Assembly (NCBI GenBank): GCA_035362715.1
Contig: DAOSDU010000012.1
Location: forward strand, 1 to 51,205
Length of the DNA stretch: 51,205 bases
From: Methanofastidiosum sp.
GTDB taxonomy: Archaea > Methanobacteriota_B > Thermococci > Methanofastidiosales > Methanofastidiosaceae
Reading direction: 5' to 3'
The notes beneath the pieces are model-generated. The model did not search any database and was not told where the DNA came from. It saw only the letters and a program-made list of their open reading frames with translations. The position numbers were made by a program, and so were the translations under genes. Below are positions 24,264-32,256 of this stretch, in pieces. Position 1 is the first letter of the stretch, and every line of letters begins with the position of its first letter.

Positions 24264-24842
24264 AATAGGTAGTAAATCTTTTATTCCATCAACTTTTTTA
24301 TCTCCTATTTTTATTCCTATAAAATGACATCCAGCACCTTTAGCTGCAGCCATATCAGATTTGGTATCTCCTATAAACACCATCTTTGTAATTGGCACTT
24401 TTAGTATTTCTGATGCTTTTAGAAGCATGTCTGGGTGCGGTTTTGGCCGTTCGACATCATCAAGGCACATTACAACTTCAAAATACTTATGAAGATCAAA
24501 ATAACTAAATGTTTTGTCAAGATTCTTCTTTGGGGTGTTTGTTGCAACGCCAAGCTTAAATTTTCCTAAAGCGTCTAGAGTCTCATGGACCTTTTCATAT
24601 AGTTTCATCAAATGTACATTATTCCTTTGATTTCTCAGTGCTGCCTCGACCGCATCTTTGCCAAGGCCGTATCTTTTCAAGTCCTCTTCAACTGAAGGGC
24701 CCCAGAATATCTCTCTGTAAGTCTGTCTATCAACAGGATTTTTCTCAAACTCGACTAAAGTTTGATTAAAAGAGGTAAACCAACTTTCAAAAGAGTCAAG
24801 CAAAACACCATCGACATCGAAAACAATAGCTTCTATTTCCAT
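24252..24842 (-). CDS. HAD-superfamily phosphatase (phosphoglycolate phosphatase-like)
   Basis: A 196-residue HAD hydrolase with a C1-type cap. Motif I FDVDGVLLDSFESW (residues 8-21), motif II GVATNTPKKN, motif III Lys in RPKPHPDML, motif IV FIGDTKSDMAAAKGAG. The RPKPHPD and GDTxxDxxAAKxAG blocks are those of Gph/PpaX-like enzymes acting on small phospho-metabolites. The exact substrate is unknown. It overlaps the end of rpl40e tail to tail. Confidence 0.8.
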   Translation of the reverse strand: MEIEAIVFDVDGVLLDSFESWFTSFNQTLVEFEKNPVDRQTYREIFWGPSVEEDLKRYGLGKDAVEAALRNQRNNVHLMKLYEKVHETLDALGKFKLGVATNTPKKNLDKTFSYFDLHKYFEVVMCLDDVERPKPHPDMLLKASEILKVPITKMVFIGDTKSDMAAAKGAGCHFIGIKIGDKKVDGIKDLLPILYS

Positions 24843-24960
24843 AAGCGTAAGGTTAGAATTCTTTATTTAAGTTTTGTTATAGTAAAATATATAAGATTTG
24901 GAGTATATAATTATTATTTGGATTATAATTTATTTTTATAAAAACAGGAGGAGGGATAAA

Positions 24961-25203
24961 ATGAGATTTATAATATCAAGAGTTAGTAAAGGCAATTCCA
25001 ATCCTGAAGACCCTCCATGCATTGATGCGCAATTTGATAAAATAAACAAATGCTGGGTGAAGGAATTACTTGACTTGAAGGATCTCATGAGATTCTTCAG
25101 TAAATACGGGGATTTAGTAATAAAAGAAAATGAAAAGACTCAGATGGCCGAGATAGTAATATATGACGACTGGGAAGAAATAATGACAAAATTGAAGAGA
25201 TAA
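24961..25203 (+). CDS. hypothetical 80-residue protein
   Basis: An acidic, soluble protein of 80 residues with no recognised family. The start ATG 24961 follows a very strong GGAGGAGGG Shine-Dalgarno; an upstream in-frame ATG at 24898 would add a hydrophobic run from an AT-rich leader and is less likely. Segments MRFIISRVSKGNSNPEDPP and MAEIVIYDDWEEIM suggest an alpha/beta fold in which a beta strand ends with a conserved-looking aspartate pair. It ends 1 base before the convergent parvulin gene. Confidence 0.6.
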   Translation: MRFIISRVSKGNSNPEDPPCIDAQFDKINKCWVKELLDLKDLMRFFSKYGDLVIKENEKTQMAEIVIYDDWEEIMTKLKR

Positions 25204-25204
25204 A

Positions 25205-25486
25205 TTACTTTTTTTCAAGTATTTTTATTAGATGCCAGCCAAACTGTGTTTTAACAGGCCCAACTACAGACCCCACATTCCCTTCAAAAGCTGCCTTTTC
25301 AAATTCCTTTACCATCTTCTGTCTCGAGAAAAATCCCAGATCTCCCCCCTTTTTACCCGAAGGGCATTGGGAAAATTTTTTTGCTAGTTCAGAGAAGTTG
25401 TCTCCTCTCTTTATTTTTTCAAGAACTTCTTTTGCAAGTTCTTCTGATTTAACTAGAATATGTGCAGCATGGACTTCTTTTACCAT
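25205..25486 (-). CDS. PpiC-type (parvulin) peptidyl-prolyl isomerase
   Basis: A 93-residue single-domain cytosolic parvulin without a signal peptide. Typical motifs are HAAHILVKSEE, FSELAKKFSQCPSGKKGGDLGFF and VKTQFGWHLIKIL, with active-site His residues at both ends and the SGKKGGDLG loop. Stand-alone parvulins occur in bacteria and in several methanogens and thaumarchaeota. Role: protein folding. Confidence 0.93.
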   Translation of the reverse strand: MVKEVHAAHILVKSEELAKEVLEKIKRGDNFSELAKKFSQCPSGKKGGDLGFFSRQKMVKEFEKAAFEGNVGSVVGPVKTQFGWHLIKILEKK

Positions 25487-25539
25487 AAATCCGATTTAAA
25501 AATAATATATAAAAGAGTTACTGAATATTTCTATGATAA

Positions 25540-26409
25540 TTATCTTTCTGCAAGATATACCCCAAAGATAACGAGTATACCGCCAAGCACTGTGAATATT
25601 GTAATTACCTCTCCAAGGAGAAACCAAGCCATTATTGCAGTAACAACAGGAACAAAGTACAAAAACATTGCAACATTGGAGGCTTTTTCACATTTCATTG
25701 ATCTGTTCCAGCATATGTATGCGTATACTGAGCATAAAAGAGAGAGGTATAAAACAGAGCCTACGCCCAACATTGTGACCCCACCAATGAACGAAAATCT
25801 AGATTCAAACAGTGCCATTGGAAACAAAAATATGGTCCCAAATAGGAATGAAAAAGAGGTCATAGATAAAGGAGTTCTTTGCTCCATCGTTTTTTTTCCG
25901 GCAACAGAATAAGCTGCCCAGAATATGCCAGTTAATACTATTAGAATGTCTCCAATATTGATCTTCTGAAATCCTGAGAGTGAACCATTGACTACAATTA
26001 TGGCTGCACCAATAAATGAAACAAATATTCCAAAAGCTGTTTTTTTGTGAATGGCTTCGCCAAGAAAAATCATTGCAAAGATAGCTATGAAAGGGACATT
26101 GAAATTTATCAGGATTGATGAGTTTATCGCAGATGTAAATTTTAATGCGTATACTTGAATTCCCTGGACTAGGGTAACACCAAGAAGTCCAAGAATTGAA
26201 AAAGTAATAATTTCATTTTTATTAATTCTAAGACTCTTCTTACCCTCAAGGTGATATGTAATAGCAACAATTACAGGGCACGCAATAAGAAATCTAAAGA
26301 ATGCAAGAGAGTATGGGGGGATTTCTGTCAATCCCCACTTTATTGCAATCCACGATCCCGACCAAATCAGGACTAGAGCTAGTAACTCAAGGAATGTTTT
26401 TAATTTCAT
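25540..26409 (-). CDS. EamA/DMT-family transporter
   Basis: A 289-residue membrane protein with ten predicted helices arranged as two EamA repeats (about 5-135 and 148-287). Repeat signatures are LIWSGSWIAIKWGL near the start, ALKFTSAINSSILINFNVPF and ILIVLTGIFWAAYSV, and the second repeat ends SLLCSVYAYICW...FLYFVPVVTAIMAW. Likely exports amino acids or other metabolites; the substrate is not predictable. An AAGGA Shine-Dalgarno-like site precedes ATG. Confidence 0.88.
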   Translation of the reverse strand: MKLKTFLELLALVLIWSGSWIAIKWGLTEIPPYSLAFFRFLIACPVIVAITYHLEGKKSLRINKNEIITFSILGLLGVTLVQGIQVYALKFTSAINSSILINFNVPFIAIFAMIFLGEAIHKKTAFGIFVSFIGAAIIVVNGSLSGFQKINIGDILIVLTGIFWAAYSVAGKKTMEQRTPLSMTSFSFLFGTIFLFPMALFESRFSFIGGVTMLGVGSVLYLSLLCSVYAYICWNRSMKCEKASNVAMFLYFVPVVTAIMAWFLLGEVITIFTVLGGILVIFGVYLAER

Positions 26410-26426
26410 TGGGCATCTTTTTCCTT

Positions 26427-27404
26427 CTACTTATCTAGCTCGGAGAGATGTTTTATTCGTTTAAGCATGTTGGGATGTGTGCTCATGAGCTCCATTATGC
26501 TGGCAGATGTGCCAACTCTAATCCCTCCTTGTCTTACGGATGCAAGTTCATTTCTGTCAATAGTACCGCTCATATCTCTATCTACTTCAGTAAGCTCATT
26601 AAAATCGCCCATCGCCCTAGTTGGATCATTTAAGAAGAAAGCTTTGATTCCTTCTAATCTCTGCACTTCTCGTTTTGGTGTCTTTGCGGTGCCATATGTA
26701 AGTTTGTAAAGTGCCGATGCTAATTGATGAGGTTCATTTCCTATTTCCGCGCTTCCTTTGTCTGCATAGTATTCCCTTATTCTTGATCCATACATCACTA
26801 ATAGATTTGTAATAAAGTATACAACTAATGCTATTATCCCAATCATAGCTGTTCCTCCGGAATTCCTGTCATTACTTGTACCCATTCTCCCACTGTACAT
26901 CGAAGACATATACATGTAATAGGCTATCATTGGAACAGCACTAAGTAAAGTAATAATTGCCATGTCACTATGTTTCACATGAGAAATCTCGTGCCCTATC
27001 ACAGCTTTAAGTTCATCCTCTGAAAGTAAATTTGTAATACCTTCTGTAACGCATACCCTTGCATCGCCTTTTGATCTTCCAAAAGCAAATGCGTTTGGCA
27101 TTGGAGTTGGACATACACCAACACGAGGTGTTTTCTTCAGGCCTGCTTTTCTAGCCTGTTCTTCAACCATTCTGTAAAGCTTTGGATTATCCCCTTCAGT
27201 AATGTATTTGACCTTCATTGATGATTCGACCATCTTTGGCCCAATCATATACTGTACAAACATCATTCCCAGTGCCAAAATAACTGAGTAATTAATAAAA
27301 CTCTGGCCTGAATAACCAACAGCAGCCCCTACAAAAAGTAAAAATCCATATAGTATCACAAACATTAATCCAATTAACATATACATTTTCATCTGAAGCC
27401 ACAT
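26427..27404 (-). CDS. htpX: HtpX-like M48 zinc metalloprotease
   Basis: A 325-residue membrane protease. Two N-terminal helices (about 7-28 and 38-55) are followed by the zinc motif HEISH at about residues 138-142 and two further helices, with the downstream Glu ligand in REYYADKGSAEIG. The PTPMPNAFAFGRSKGDARVCVTEGI block is typical of HtpX. It degrades misfolded membrane proteins, with the active site in the cytosol. The last 60 residues form an extra C-terminal region. A promoter-like TATA runs upstream towards tRNA-Gly. Confidence 0.92.
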   Translation of the reverse strand: MWLQMKMYMLIGLMFVILYGFLLFVGAAVGYSGQSFINYSVILALGMMFVQYMIGPKMVESSMKVKYITEGDNPKLYRMVEEQARKAGLKKTPRVGVCPTPMPNAFAFGRSKGDARVCVTEGITNLLSEDELKAVIGHEISHVKHSDMAIITLLSAVPMIAYYMYMSSMYSGRMGTSNDRNSGGTAMIGIIALVVYFITNLLVMYGSRIREYYADKGSAEIGNEPHQLASALYKLTYGTAKTPKREVQRLEGIKAFFLNDPTRAMGDFNELTEVDRDMSGTIDRNELASVRQGGIRVGTSASIMELMSTHPNMLKRIKHLSELDK

Positions 27405-27494
27405 AGTATTCCCTAAGATTAAATATACTTATTATATATTTAAACATTTCTTATAATCATTTGAGAAAATAGGATTGCTTGACCTTAAATGAAG

Positions 27495-27566
27495 TGCGAC
27501 TGGCGGGATTCGAACCCGCGCTTGAAGCTTGGGAAGCTCCAGTCCTAACCACTAGACTACAGTCGC
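27495..27566 (-). tRNA. tRNA-Gly (CCC anticodon)
   Basis: A 72-base tRNA on the minus strand. The acceptor stem pairs GCGACTG with CAGTCGC, with discriminator A and no encoded CCA. The anticodon loop is TTCCCAA on stem GGAGC/GCTTC, giving anticodon CCC, glycine. The T arm is GCGGG-TTCGAAT-CCCGC. No intron. An A/T-rich TATA element (ATTTATAAATTT) lies upstream on the minus strand within the downstream end of DUF531. Confidence 0.96.
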
Positions 27567-27592
27567 TGCTATTAAAAGTGGCTAATACAAAT

Positions 27593-28126
27593 TTATAAAT
27601 TTATCTTTTCGTAAATCCTCCCGATAATAAATCCAATTGCAGTGCATGTTTCAAGAGAGATACCTTCACCAGTTATATCAAGATGATACGTTGTCATCTT
27701 CCTAATCTCCCTAGGAAGGCCTCGCCTACCAAGCCCAATAAATAAAACAAAATCATCGCCGTCTCGAATATTCTTTGCTATGGTACTCAGATCACAACTT
27801 TTTTCTGGCTTTGAAGTAGTAGATATGAAAACACCTTTTAGCTTGTTAGGGTCATCGGTAGCTACTAGTTTGCCATGTTTGATAAGCTCTTCGATATACT
27901 TACCACCGTCTCCTATGGTGGTGTTTTCTTTTACTTCCTTCAAAAGAAATTCTTTGTAATCTTCTTTGAACGGAAAATCAAAAAGGCACAGGTCAAATCC
28001 AGTATAATGGCACAGGGGGGCTGCTCTTGCAATATTCCTTGAATGTATATCGTGCCATTTCAATTTGTCATAGGTGTTTACAATACAGATTGTAACTTTT
28101 CCTTTAGGGTTTCTTTGTTGACTCAC
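27593..28126 (-). CDS. DUF531 family protein (SPOUT-like)
   Basis: A 177-residue archaeal protein resembling DUF531. Recognisable segments are ICIVNTYD, HDIHSRNIARAAPLCHYTGFDL, TTIGDGGKYI and FIGLGRRGLPREI. The last looks like the knotted C-terminal half of SPOUT methyltransferases; ISLETCTAIGFIIGRI matches the final helix. Likely an RNA methyltransferase, target unknown (inference). I chose GTG 28126, 9 bases after GGAG, over TTG 28135. It overlaps the DUF99 gene by 23 bases. Confidence 0.75.
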   Translation of the reverse strand: MSQQRNPKGKVTICIVNTYDKLKWHDIHSRNIARAAPLCHYTGFDLCLFDFPFKEDYKEFLLKEVKENTTIGDGGKYIEELIKHGKLVATDDPNKLKGVFISTTSKPEKSCDLSTIAKNIRDGDDFVLFIGLGRRGLPREIRKMTTYHLDITGEGISLETCTAIGFIIGRIYEKINL

Positions 28127-28685
28127 CTTTAACAACTCCTGTTGCTATAATATGGGATACTCTTAGGGGCTCTGGAATGTTAGAGTGCATTGATGAAATC
28201 CTGATCAATTCTCTTGCATTGTCTTCCTCAATCCCTTTAAACTGAAAAAAAATATCCGATTTTTCTTGAACTTTTCCCTCGTAAATTTGTCCGGCCTTTT
28301 TTATAATCTCTAATCGTTTTGTTTTATGATTTAGATTTGAAAGAGCTTTTTCTATGGAGCTAATGTCCGGCATTTTTCTCATAACAACTACAACGGGCAG
28401 GCTTGTATCTTGATTTAGCTTTTCAATGTCCACAAGATTGAAGCCAGCTATTGTAATCCCTTTGAGCATAATCGCCCTTAAGTCCTTGTAACGTGCGTTA
28501 AGAATCATCTTAGTAATTTTTTCTGTTGCGTCAAGACCGTCTCTTTTAACATAGGTGCTGAGAACGCCATCGATCCAAAATCCGCCTCTAACTAAAGCAC
28601 CAACGACTAAAACCTCAGTATCATCTCTTGTAAAATTTGAGTCATCGATTCCAAGGATCCTTATCTCCTTCTTTATCCGCATCAT
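28104..28685 (-). CDS. DUF99 family protein (endonuclease V-like fold)
   Basis: A 193-residue member of DUF99, an archaeal family distantly related to endonuclease V/RNase H-like folds. Conserved blocks include RILGIDDSNFTRDD, VVGALVRGGFWIDGVLST, MLKGITIAGFNLVDI, and PVVVVMRKMPD, with an acidic centre in the IDD segment. Function is unknown. It opens a small minus-strand operon with DUF531. Two adjacent ATGs are possible starts. Confidence 0.85.
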   Translation of the reverse strand: MMRIKKEIRILGIDDSNFTRDDTEVLVVGALVRGGFWIDGVLSTYVKRDGLDATEKITKMILNARYKDLRAIMLKGITIAGFNLVDIEKLNQDTSLPVVVVMRKMPDISSIEKALSNLNHKTKRLEIIKKAGQIYEGKVQEKSDIFFQFKGIEEDNARELIRISSMHSNIPEPLRVSHIIATGVVKGESTKKP

Positions 28686-28720
28686 CTTAGAATAGAAGTT
28701 AGTATTAATATGTTTAAGCC

Positions 28721-29083
28721 CTAGAAGTAGTGGTCAATAAAATATGAGAACGCCTCTGCTATAGCCTTTCTTTCCTCATCAGGATCGTTCAAATCTCTCC
28801 CACCAAGTTTTTCAGAAAGAATATCTACGGCCTCATCGATACTAAATACTTTTTCAATATACCCTTTGCCAATTAAGGCCTCGACGAAATCCCCTCTCAT
28901 CTTCTTGTCACTTCGTCTTGGGGATTTTATTTTTGATTTTGCCAAAGCATCAGATAAGGCAATATTTGAAACCTTCTTGCCCGTGTATCTACCCTGGACT
29001 CTTGATTTTGCAGCGGAATATAGAAAGTTCACGACAGCATCACCAAAGGCCGAAAGATTTGAATCTTCGGAGATTTCTTCCAT
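28721..29083 (-). CDS. archaeal ribonuclease III-like family protein
   Basis: A 120-residue helical protein. The segments FGDAVVNFLYSAAKS and KMRGDFVEALIGKGYI resemble the two acidic motifs of the RNase III catalytic core (xGDAVL and DxxEAxIGA), although the full nine-residue signature ERLEFLGDA is not intact and the second acid of the first motif is missing. No dsRNA-binding domain follows. I chose ATG 29083, 7 bases after AAGGAG, rather than GTG 29119. It might be a minimal RNase III for rRNA or sRNA processing; activity is unproven. Confidence 0.55.
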   Translation of the reverse strand: MEEISEDSNLSAFGDAVVNFLYSAAKSRVQGRYTGKKVSNIALSDALAKSKIKSPRRSDKKMRGDFVEALIGKGYIEKVFSIDEAVDILSEKLGGRDLNDPDEERKAIAEAFSYFIDHYF

Positions 29084-29179
29084 GGAAAATCTCCTTTCAT
29101 CTGATTTATAAGTCTTCACAGGGGGATAATAAAACTTATAATAAGTGAATTCTATAATATTATAGGAAAGTGATTTTTC

Positions 29180-30859
29180 ATGTTTGATATCGTTGTTTTG
29201 GCTAGTCTTAAAGAAAAAATTGATTTCTGGAAAAAAGAGAAGTATTCAAAGACAATAACGAAATTTCCAGAGAGGAGAAAAGAATTTTTCACTTCGTCTG
29301 ACATCCCAGTTGATGTCCAATATACTCCTCTTGATATTGTTGATTTTGATTATACAAAAGACCTTGGCAATGCCGGAGAATATCCTTATACTAGAGGGGT
29401 ACAACCAAATATGTTCAGGGGAAAGCTCTGGACAATGAGACAATACGCTGGATTTGGCTCTGCTGAGGAAACAAACAGGCGGTACAAGTTTCTATTATCT
29501 GAAGGCCAGACCGGACTTTCAGTTGCATTCGACCTTCCCACTCAGATAGGATACGACTCGGATAATCAAATGAGCTTTGGCGAAGTTGGAAAGGTTGGAG
29601 TTGCTATAGATTCACTAGAGGATATGGAGGCCCTTTTTGAGGGAATACCCTTGGACAAAGTTTCTACTTCCATGACTATTAACTCAACAGCAGCAATTCT
29701 CCTTGCAATGTATATCGCCGTAGGAGAAAAACAAGGTGTTGCACCTGAAAAATTAAGAGGCACAATACAAAACGATATCCTAAAGGAATATGTCGCAAGA
29801 GGAACTTATATATTTCCTCCAAAAGAATCAATGAGGATAATTACAGATATTTTTGAGTACTGCACTAAGAATCTTCCTGAGTGGAATACCATCAGCATAA
29901 GCGGATACCACATCAGGGAAGCCGGAGCAACTGCAGCTCAAGAAGTTGCGTTCACACTTGCAGACGGTGTTGCCTACGTTGAGGCGGCCATAAAAGCAGG
30001 TTTACAGGTAGATGAATTTGGAAAAAGGCTATCTTTCTTTTTTAATGCGCATAACAATTTCATAGAGGAGATAGCAAAATTCAGAGCCGCAAGAAGAACA
30101 TGGGCGAAAATAATGAAAGAAAGATTCGGCTCTAAAGACCCAAAAGCTATGATGTTGAGATTCCACACTCAGACTGGTGGAAGCACCCTCACAGCACAGC
30201 AACCTGAGAATAATATTATACGGGTAACGATGCAGGCATTGGCAGCTGTTCTTGGAGGAACACAATCACTGCATACAAATTCAATGGATGAGGCGCTTGC
30301 ACTTCCTTCAGAGAAAGCCGTTACAGTAGCCCTTAGAACTCAACAGGTAATAGCACATGAAAGTGGTGTTGCAGACACAGTTGATCCATTTGCAGGTTCA
30401 TACTATGTCGAATATTTGACAAATATGATTGAAACTGAAGTAACTAAGTATTTTGACAAGATCGACTCACTTGGTGGAATGGTTAAAGCCATCGAAGGGG
30501 GCTATGTACAAAAGGAGATTCAGGACAGCGCTTACAAGTATCAAAAAGCCATTGAAAAAAATGATGTAATAGTTGTGGGCTTGAACAAATTTACCATGGA
30601 AGAAAAACTGCCCGAAGAACTTCTTAAATTAAATCCCGAAGTAGAAAAAATTCAGATTGAAAAACTAAAAAAATTAAAGGCAAAAAGAGACAATACCAAG
30701 GTCAAAGATATTTTAGAGAAAATCGAGGATGCTGCAAGAAACGACAAAAATCTCATGCCATTAATACTTGAGGCAGTAAAATCTTATGCGACACTTGGGG
30801 AGATAAGCGACAGCCTAAGAAAAGTATTTGGAGAATACAAATCATCTGTTATATTATAA
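29180..30859 (+). CDS. methylmalonyl-CoA mutase, large (catalytic) subunit
   Basis: A 559-residue TIM-barrel subunit of the B12-dependent mutase interconverting succinyl-CoA and methylmalonyl-CoA. Visible family blocks: YPYTRGVQPNMFRGKLWTMR, AFDLPTQIGYDSD, HIREAGATAAQEVAFTLADG, and RFHTQTGGSTLTAQQPENN (His near residue 329). The C-terminal cobalamin-binding domain is missing, so this is the split archaeal-type alpha subunit. The small B12 subunit, epimerase and chaperone genes are not in this window. It could serve propionate/odd-chain carbon use or succinyl-CoA interconversion. Confidence 0.95.
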   Translation: MFDIVVLASLKEKIDFWKKEKYSKTITKFPERRKEFFTSSDIPVDVQYTPLDIVDFDYTKDLGNAGEYPYTRGVQPNMFRGKLWTMRQYAGFGSAEETNRRYKFLLSEGQTGLSVAFDLPTQIGYDSDNQMSFGEVGKVGVAIDSLEDMEALFEGIPLDKVSTSMTINSTAAILLAMYIAVGEKQGVAPEKLRGTIQNDILKEYVARGTYIFPPKESMRIITDIFEYCTKNLPEWNTISISGYHIREAGATAAQEVAFTLADGVAYVEAAIKAGLQVDEFGKRLSFFFNAHNNFIEEIAKFRAARRTWAKIMKERFGSKDPKAMMLRFHTQTGGSTLTAQQPENNIIRVTMQALAAVLGGTQSLHTNSMDEALALPSEKAVTVALRTQQVIAHESGVADTVDPFAGSYYVEYLTNMIETEVTKYFDKIDSLGGMVKAIEGGYVQKEIQDSAYKYQKAIEKNDVIVVGLNKFTMEEKLPEELLKLNPEVEKIQIEKLKKLKAKRDNTKVKDILEKIEDAARNDKNLMPLILEAVKSYATLGEISDSLRKVFGEYKSSVIL

Positions 30860-31789
30860 TATCTTTTTTTTATAGCCCATGTAAGAGAACATAAAGGATT
30901 CCCAAGGATAACTCTTTTTTACCTTTTTATCATGGTAACGGTTTAAAACATATGCCATCATTATAGGGACTACAGGGATTACAGAAACTCCAGAACCGAT
31001 AAATAGTCCCGTATTCTTTTTGACCTCATTTCCTTTCACGATATTCCTCATTGACCTTTTCATGATATAATACCCAGTATTCCAGCTCCACAACATAGTT
31101 TGCTTCATTGAGGCTACATGCCCCTGAGGGATCGTCTTTTTCTTTTTTACAGCCTTATAGAAATCTTCTATAGTGTTGCCTTCAAATAGCGTGTATGCAT
31201 TTCCAACCATTCTTTCGGTGTGTGCGTCACTTCCAGCGATTGAGGCATTTTTTATTTTCTTGTTTTCTTCTGATGCTTTTCTATTTATTATTCCATCTCT
31301 GTGAAATGCATTGAAGACCTCAATTCCGTCGATATTCAATTTATGTATAAGGTCCTTAAAGCATGGGCATATTACGCTATATGGGTGAGGTACAATAGCA
31401 AGGCCACCTTGATCCCTTACACTATCTATGGATTCTTCGGCGGTTAAATTTGGAGGGATAGTCTCATTCAAGAAAAGTCCAAGTAACTCACCATCTGATG
31501 TTGATATTTCTTCTCCGACTATTATTCTGGAAGGTGCAAGTTTTTCTGTTTCAATTCCACCCCTTATGGTATCGTGATCAGTTATAGCTAAGAAATCTAT
31601 TCCTCTTTTATCTGCATATTTTAGAATCTTTTCAGGCCTAGAAATACAGTCAGGAATAACGGGGATTTTTTTAGAATTTCCAGAATATTTTGTGTGGATA
31701 TGGGTATCAACTTTACACATACCCGACCTTGAATCAGAATAATCCATTAGATGAACAGATAAAAAATCACTTATAAATCTAATGCCCAA
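30854..31789 (-). CDS. PHP-domain metal-dependent phosphoesterase with C-terminal hydrophobic region
   Basis: A 311-residue protein. The PHP fold occupies about residues 25-225: VDTHIHTKYSG, FLAITDHDTIRGG, GEEISTSDGELLG, VPHPYS and GSDAHTERM carry the metal ligands. The last 60 residues include one predicted membrane or hydrophobic helix (FIGSGVSVIPVVPIMMAY), unusual for soluble PHP phosphatases. The substrate is unknown. Its end overlaps the mutase gene by 6 bases tail to tail. Several ATG/Met codons near the N-terminus leave the start uncertain; Met24 (CKVDTH region) is possible. Confidence 0.8.
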   Translation of the reverse strand: MGIRFISDFLSVHLMDYSDSRSGMCKVDTHIHTKYSGNSKKIPVIPDCISRPEKILKYADKRGIDFLAITDHDTIRGGIETEKLAPSRIIVGEEISTSDGELLGLFLNETIPPNLTAEESIDSVRDQGGLAIVPHPYSVICPCFKDLIHKLNIDGIEVFNAFHRDGIINRKASEENKKIKNASIAGSDAHTERMVGNAYTLFEGNTIEDFYKAVKKKKTIPQGHVASMKQTMLWSWNTGYYIMKRSMRNIVKGNEVKKNTGLFIGSGVSVIPVVPIMMAYVLNRYHDKKVKKSYPWESFMFSYMGYKKKIL

Positions 31790-31800
31790 GATAAAACTAT

Positions 31801-31817
31801 CCCGAAAGTTTTAAATA
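31801..31817 (+). promoter_or_regulatory. BRE/TATA promoter of the aromatic amino-acid operon
   Basis: CCCGAAAGT followed by the TATA core TTTAAATA (31810-31817). With the 30-base spacing seen for 5S rRNA, transcription starts at about 31840, at the ATGATG beginning the leader peptide. This is among the strongest promoters in the window and drives the ten-gene operon. Confidence 0.75.
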
Positions 31818-31837
31818 CTCATTTTAATTACATTTTC

Positions 31838-31909
31838 ATGATGGGAAAGATTAGGTCTTCCGAATCGGTATCAAGAAAATTATATTATTGTTTTAGCTTT
31901 AGGTATTGA
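31838..31909 (+). CDS. candidate attenuator leader peptide (23 residues, aromatic-rich)
   Basis: Starting at the predicted transcript start, ATG 31838 opens 23 codons ending TGA 31907-31909. The last nine residues are LYYCFSFRY, so five of nine are Tyr or Phe. It lies directly in the leader of the Phe/Tyr biosynthetic operon and would be translated as a leaderless ORF. This is what a Phe/Tyr-sensing attenuation peptide looks like in bacteria. Coding is inferred from position, composition and the matching RNA pairings downstream; homologs are needed to confirm. Confidence 0.6.
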   Translation: MMGKIRSSESVSRKLYYCFSFRY

Positions 31910-31961
31910 TACCTTTCACTGGCCGAATCCTTAGTTTCTCTTTCCAATCCCCTTTTAAGGA
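31867..31961 (+). promoter_or_regulatory. candidate attenuator RNA of the aromatic operon
   Basis: GGTATCAA (31867-31874) is perfectly complementary to TTGATACC (31906-31913), enclosing the Tyr/Phe codons. The same 3' strand can instead fold locally (GGTA 31902-31905 with TACC 31910-31913). Downstream, TCCTTAG (31928-31934) can pair with TTAAGGA (31955-31961), hiding most of the AAGGAGG Shine-Dalgarno of the first enzyme gene. Ribosome position on the leader would decide which pairs form. The switching model is inference; the complementarities are seen. Confidence 0.5.
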
Positions 31962-31971
31962 GGTTATTTTT

Positions 31972-32256
31972 ATGGAGAGTTCTTTAGAGACTCTTAGAGA
32001 AGAAATTAACAGGATCGATGAGGAGATTATAGGTCTGCTTTCAAGAAGAATGGAAGTAGCAAAGAAGATAGCTGCCCTAAAAAAGGATAAGGGCATTCCG
32101 ATAGAGGATAGAGATAGAGAGAAAACACTTTTTCTTAAACTTGAAAAAGAGGCTAGACGAAATAATATTAATGAGAAGTTTGTTTCGGAAGTCTTTGGGG
32201 TAATTGTTTCCCATTCAAAACTTATCCAAAATAAGATATTGGAGGAACAAAAATGA
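31972..32256 (+). CDS. chorismate mutase (AroQ class)
   Basis: A 94-residue all-helical AroQ-type mutase converting chorismate to prephenate. The catalytic pattern ETLREEINRIDEEIIGLLSRRMEVAKKIAALK is characteristic, with Arg, Lys and Glu ligands, and PIEDRDREK is the following helix. I use ATG 31972, 7 bases after AAGGAGG; the open frame upstream belongs to the leader. It overlaps the first DAHP synthase by 4 bases. Here the mutase is separate from TyrA and PheA, though encoded in the same operon. Confidence 0.93.
   Translation: MESSLETLREEINRIDEEIIGLLSRRMEVAKKIAALKKDKGIPIEDRDREKTLFLKLEKEARRNNINEKFVSEVFGVIVSHSKLIQNKILEEQK

Noticed and set aside
31906..31972. Upstream frame extension making a longer chorismate mutase from 31906
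   Set aside because: That frame begins in the leader after the aromatic peptide; the AAGGAGG at 31957-31963 places the start at 31972 and homology begins there.
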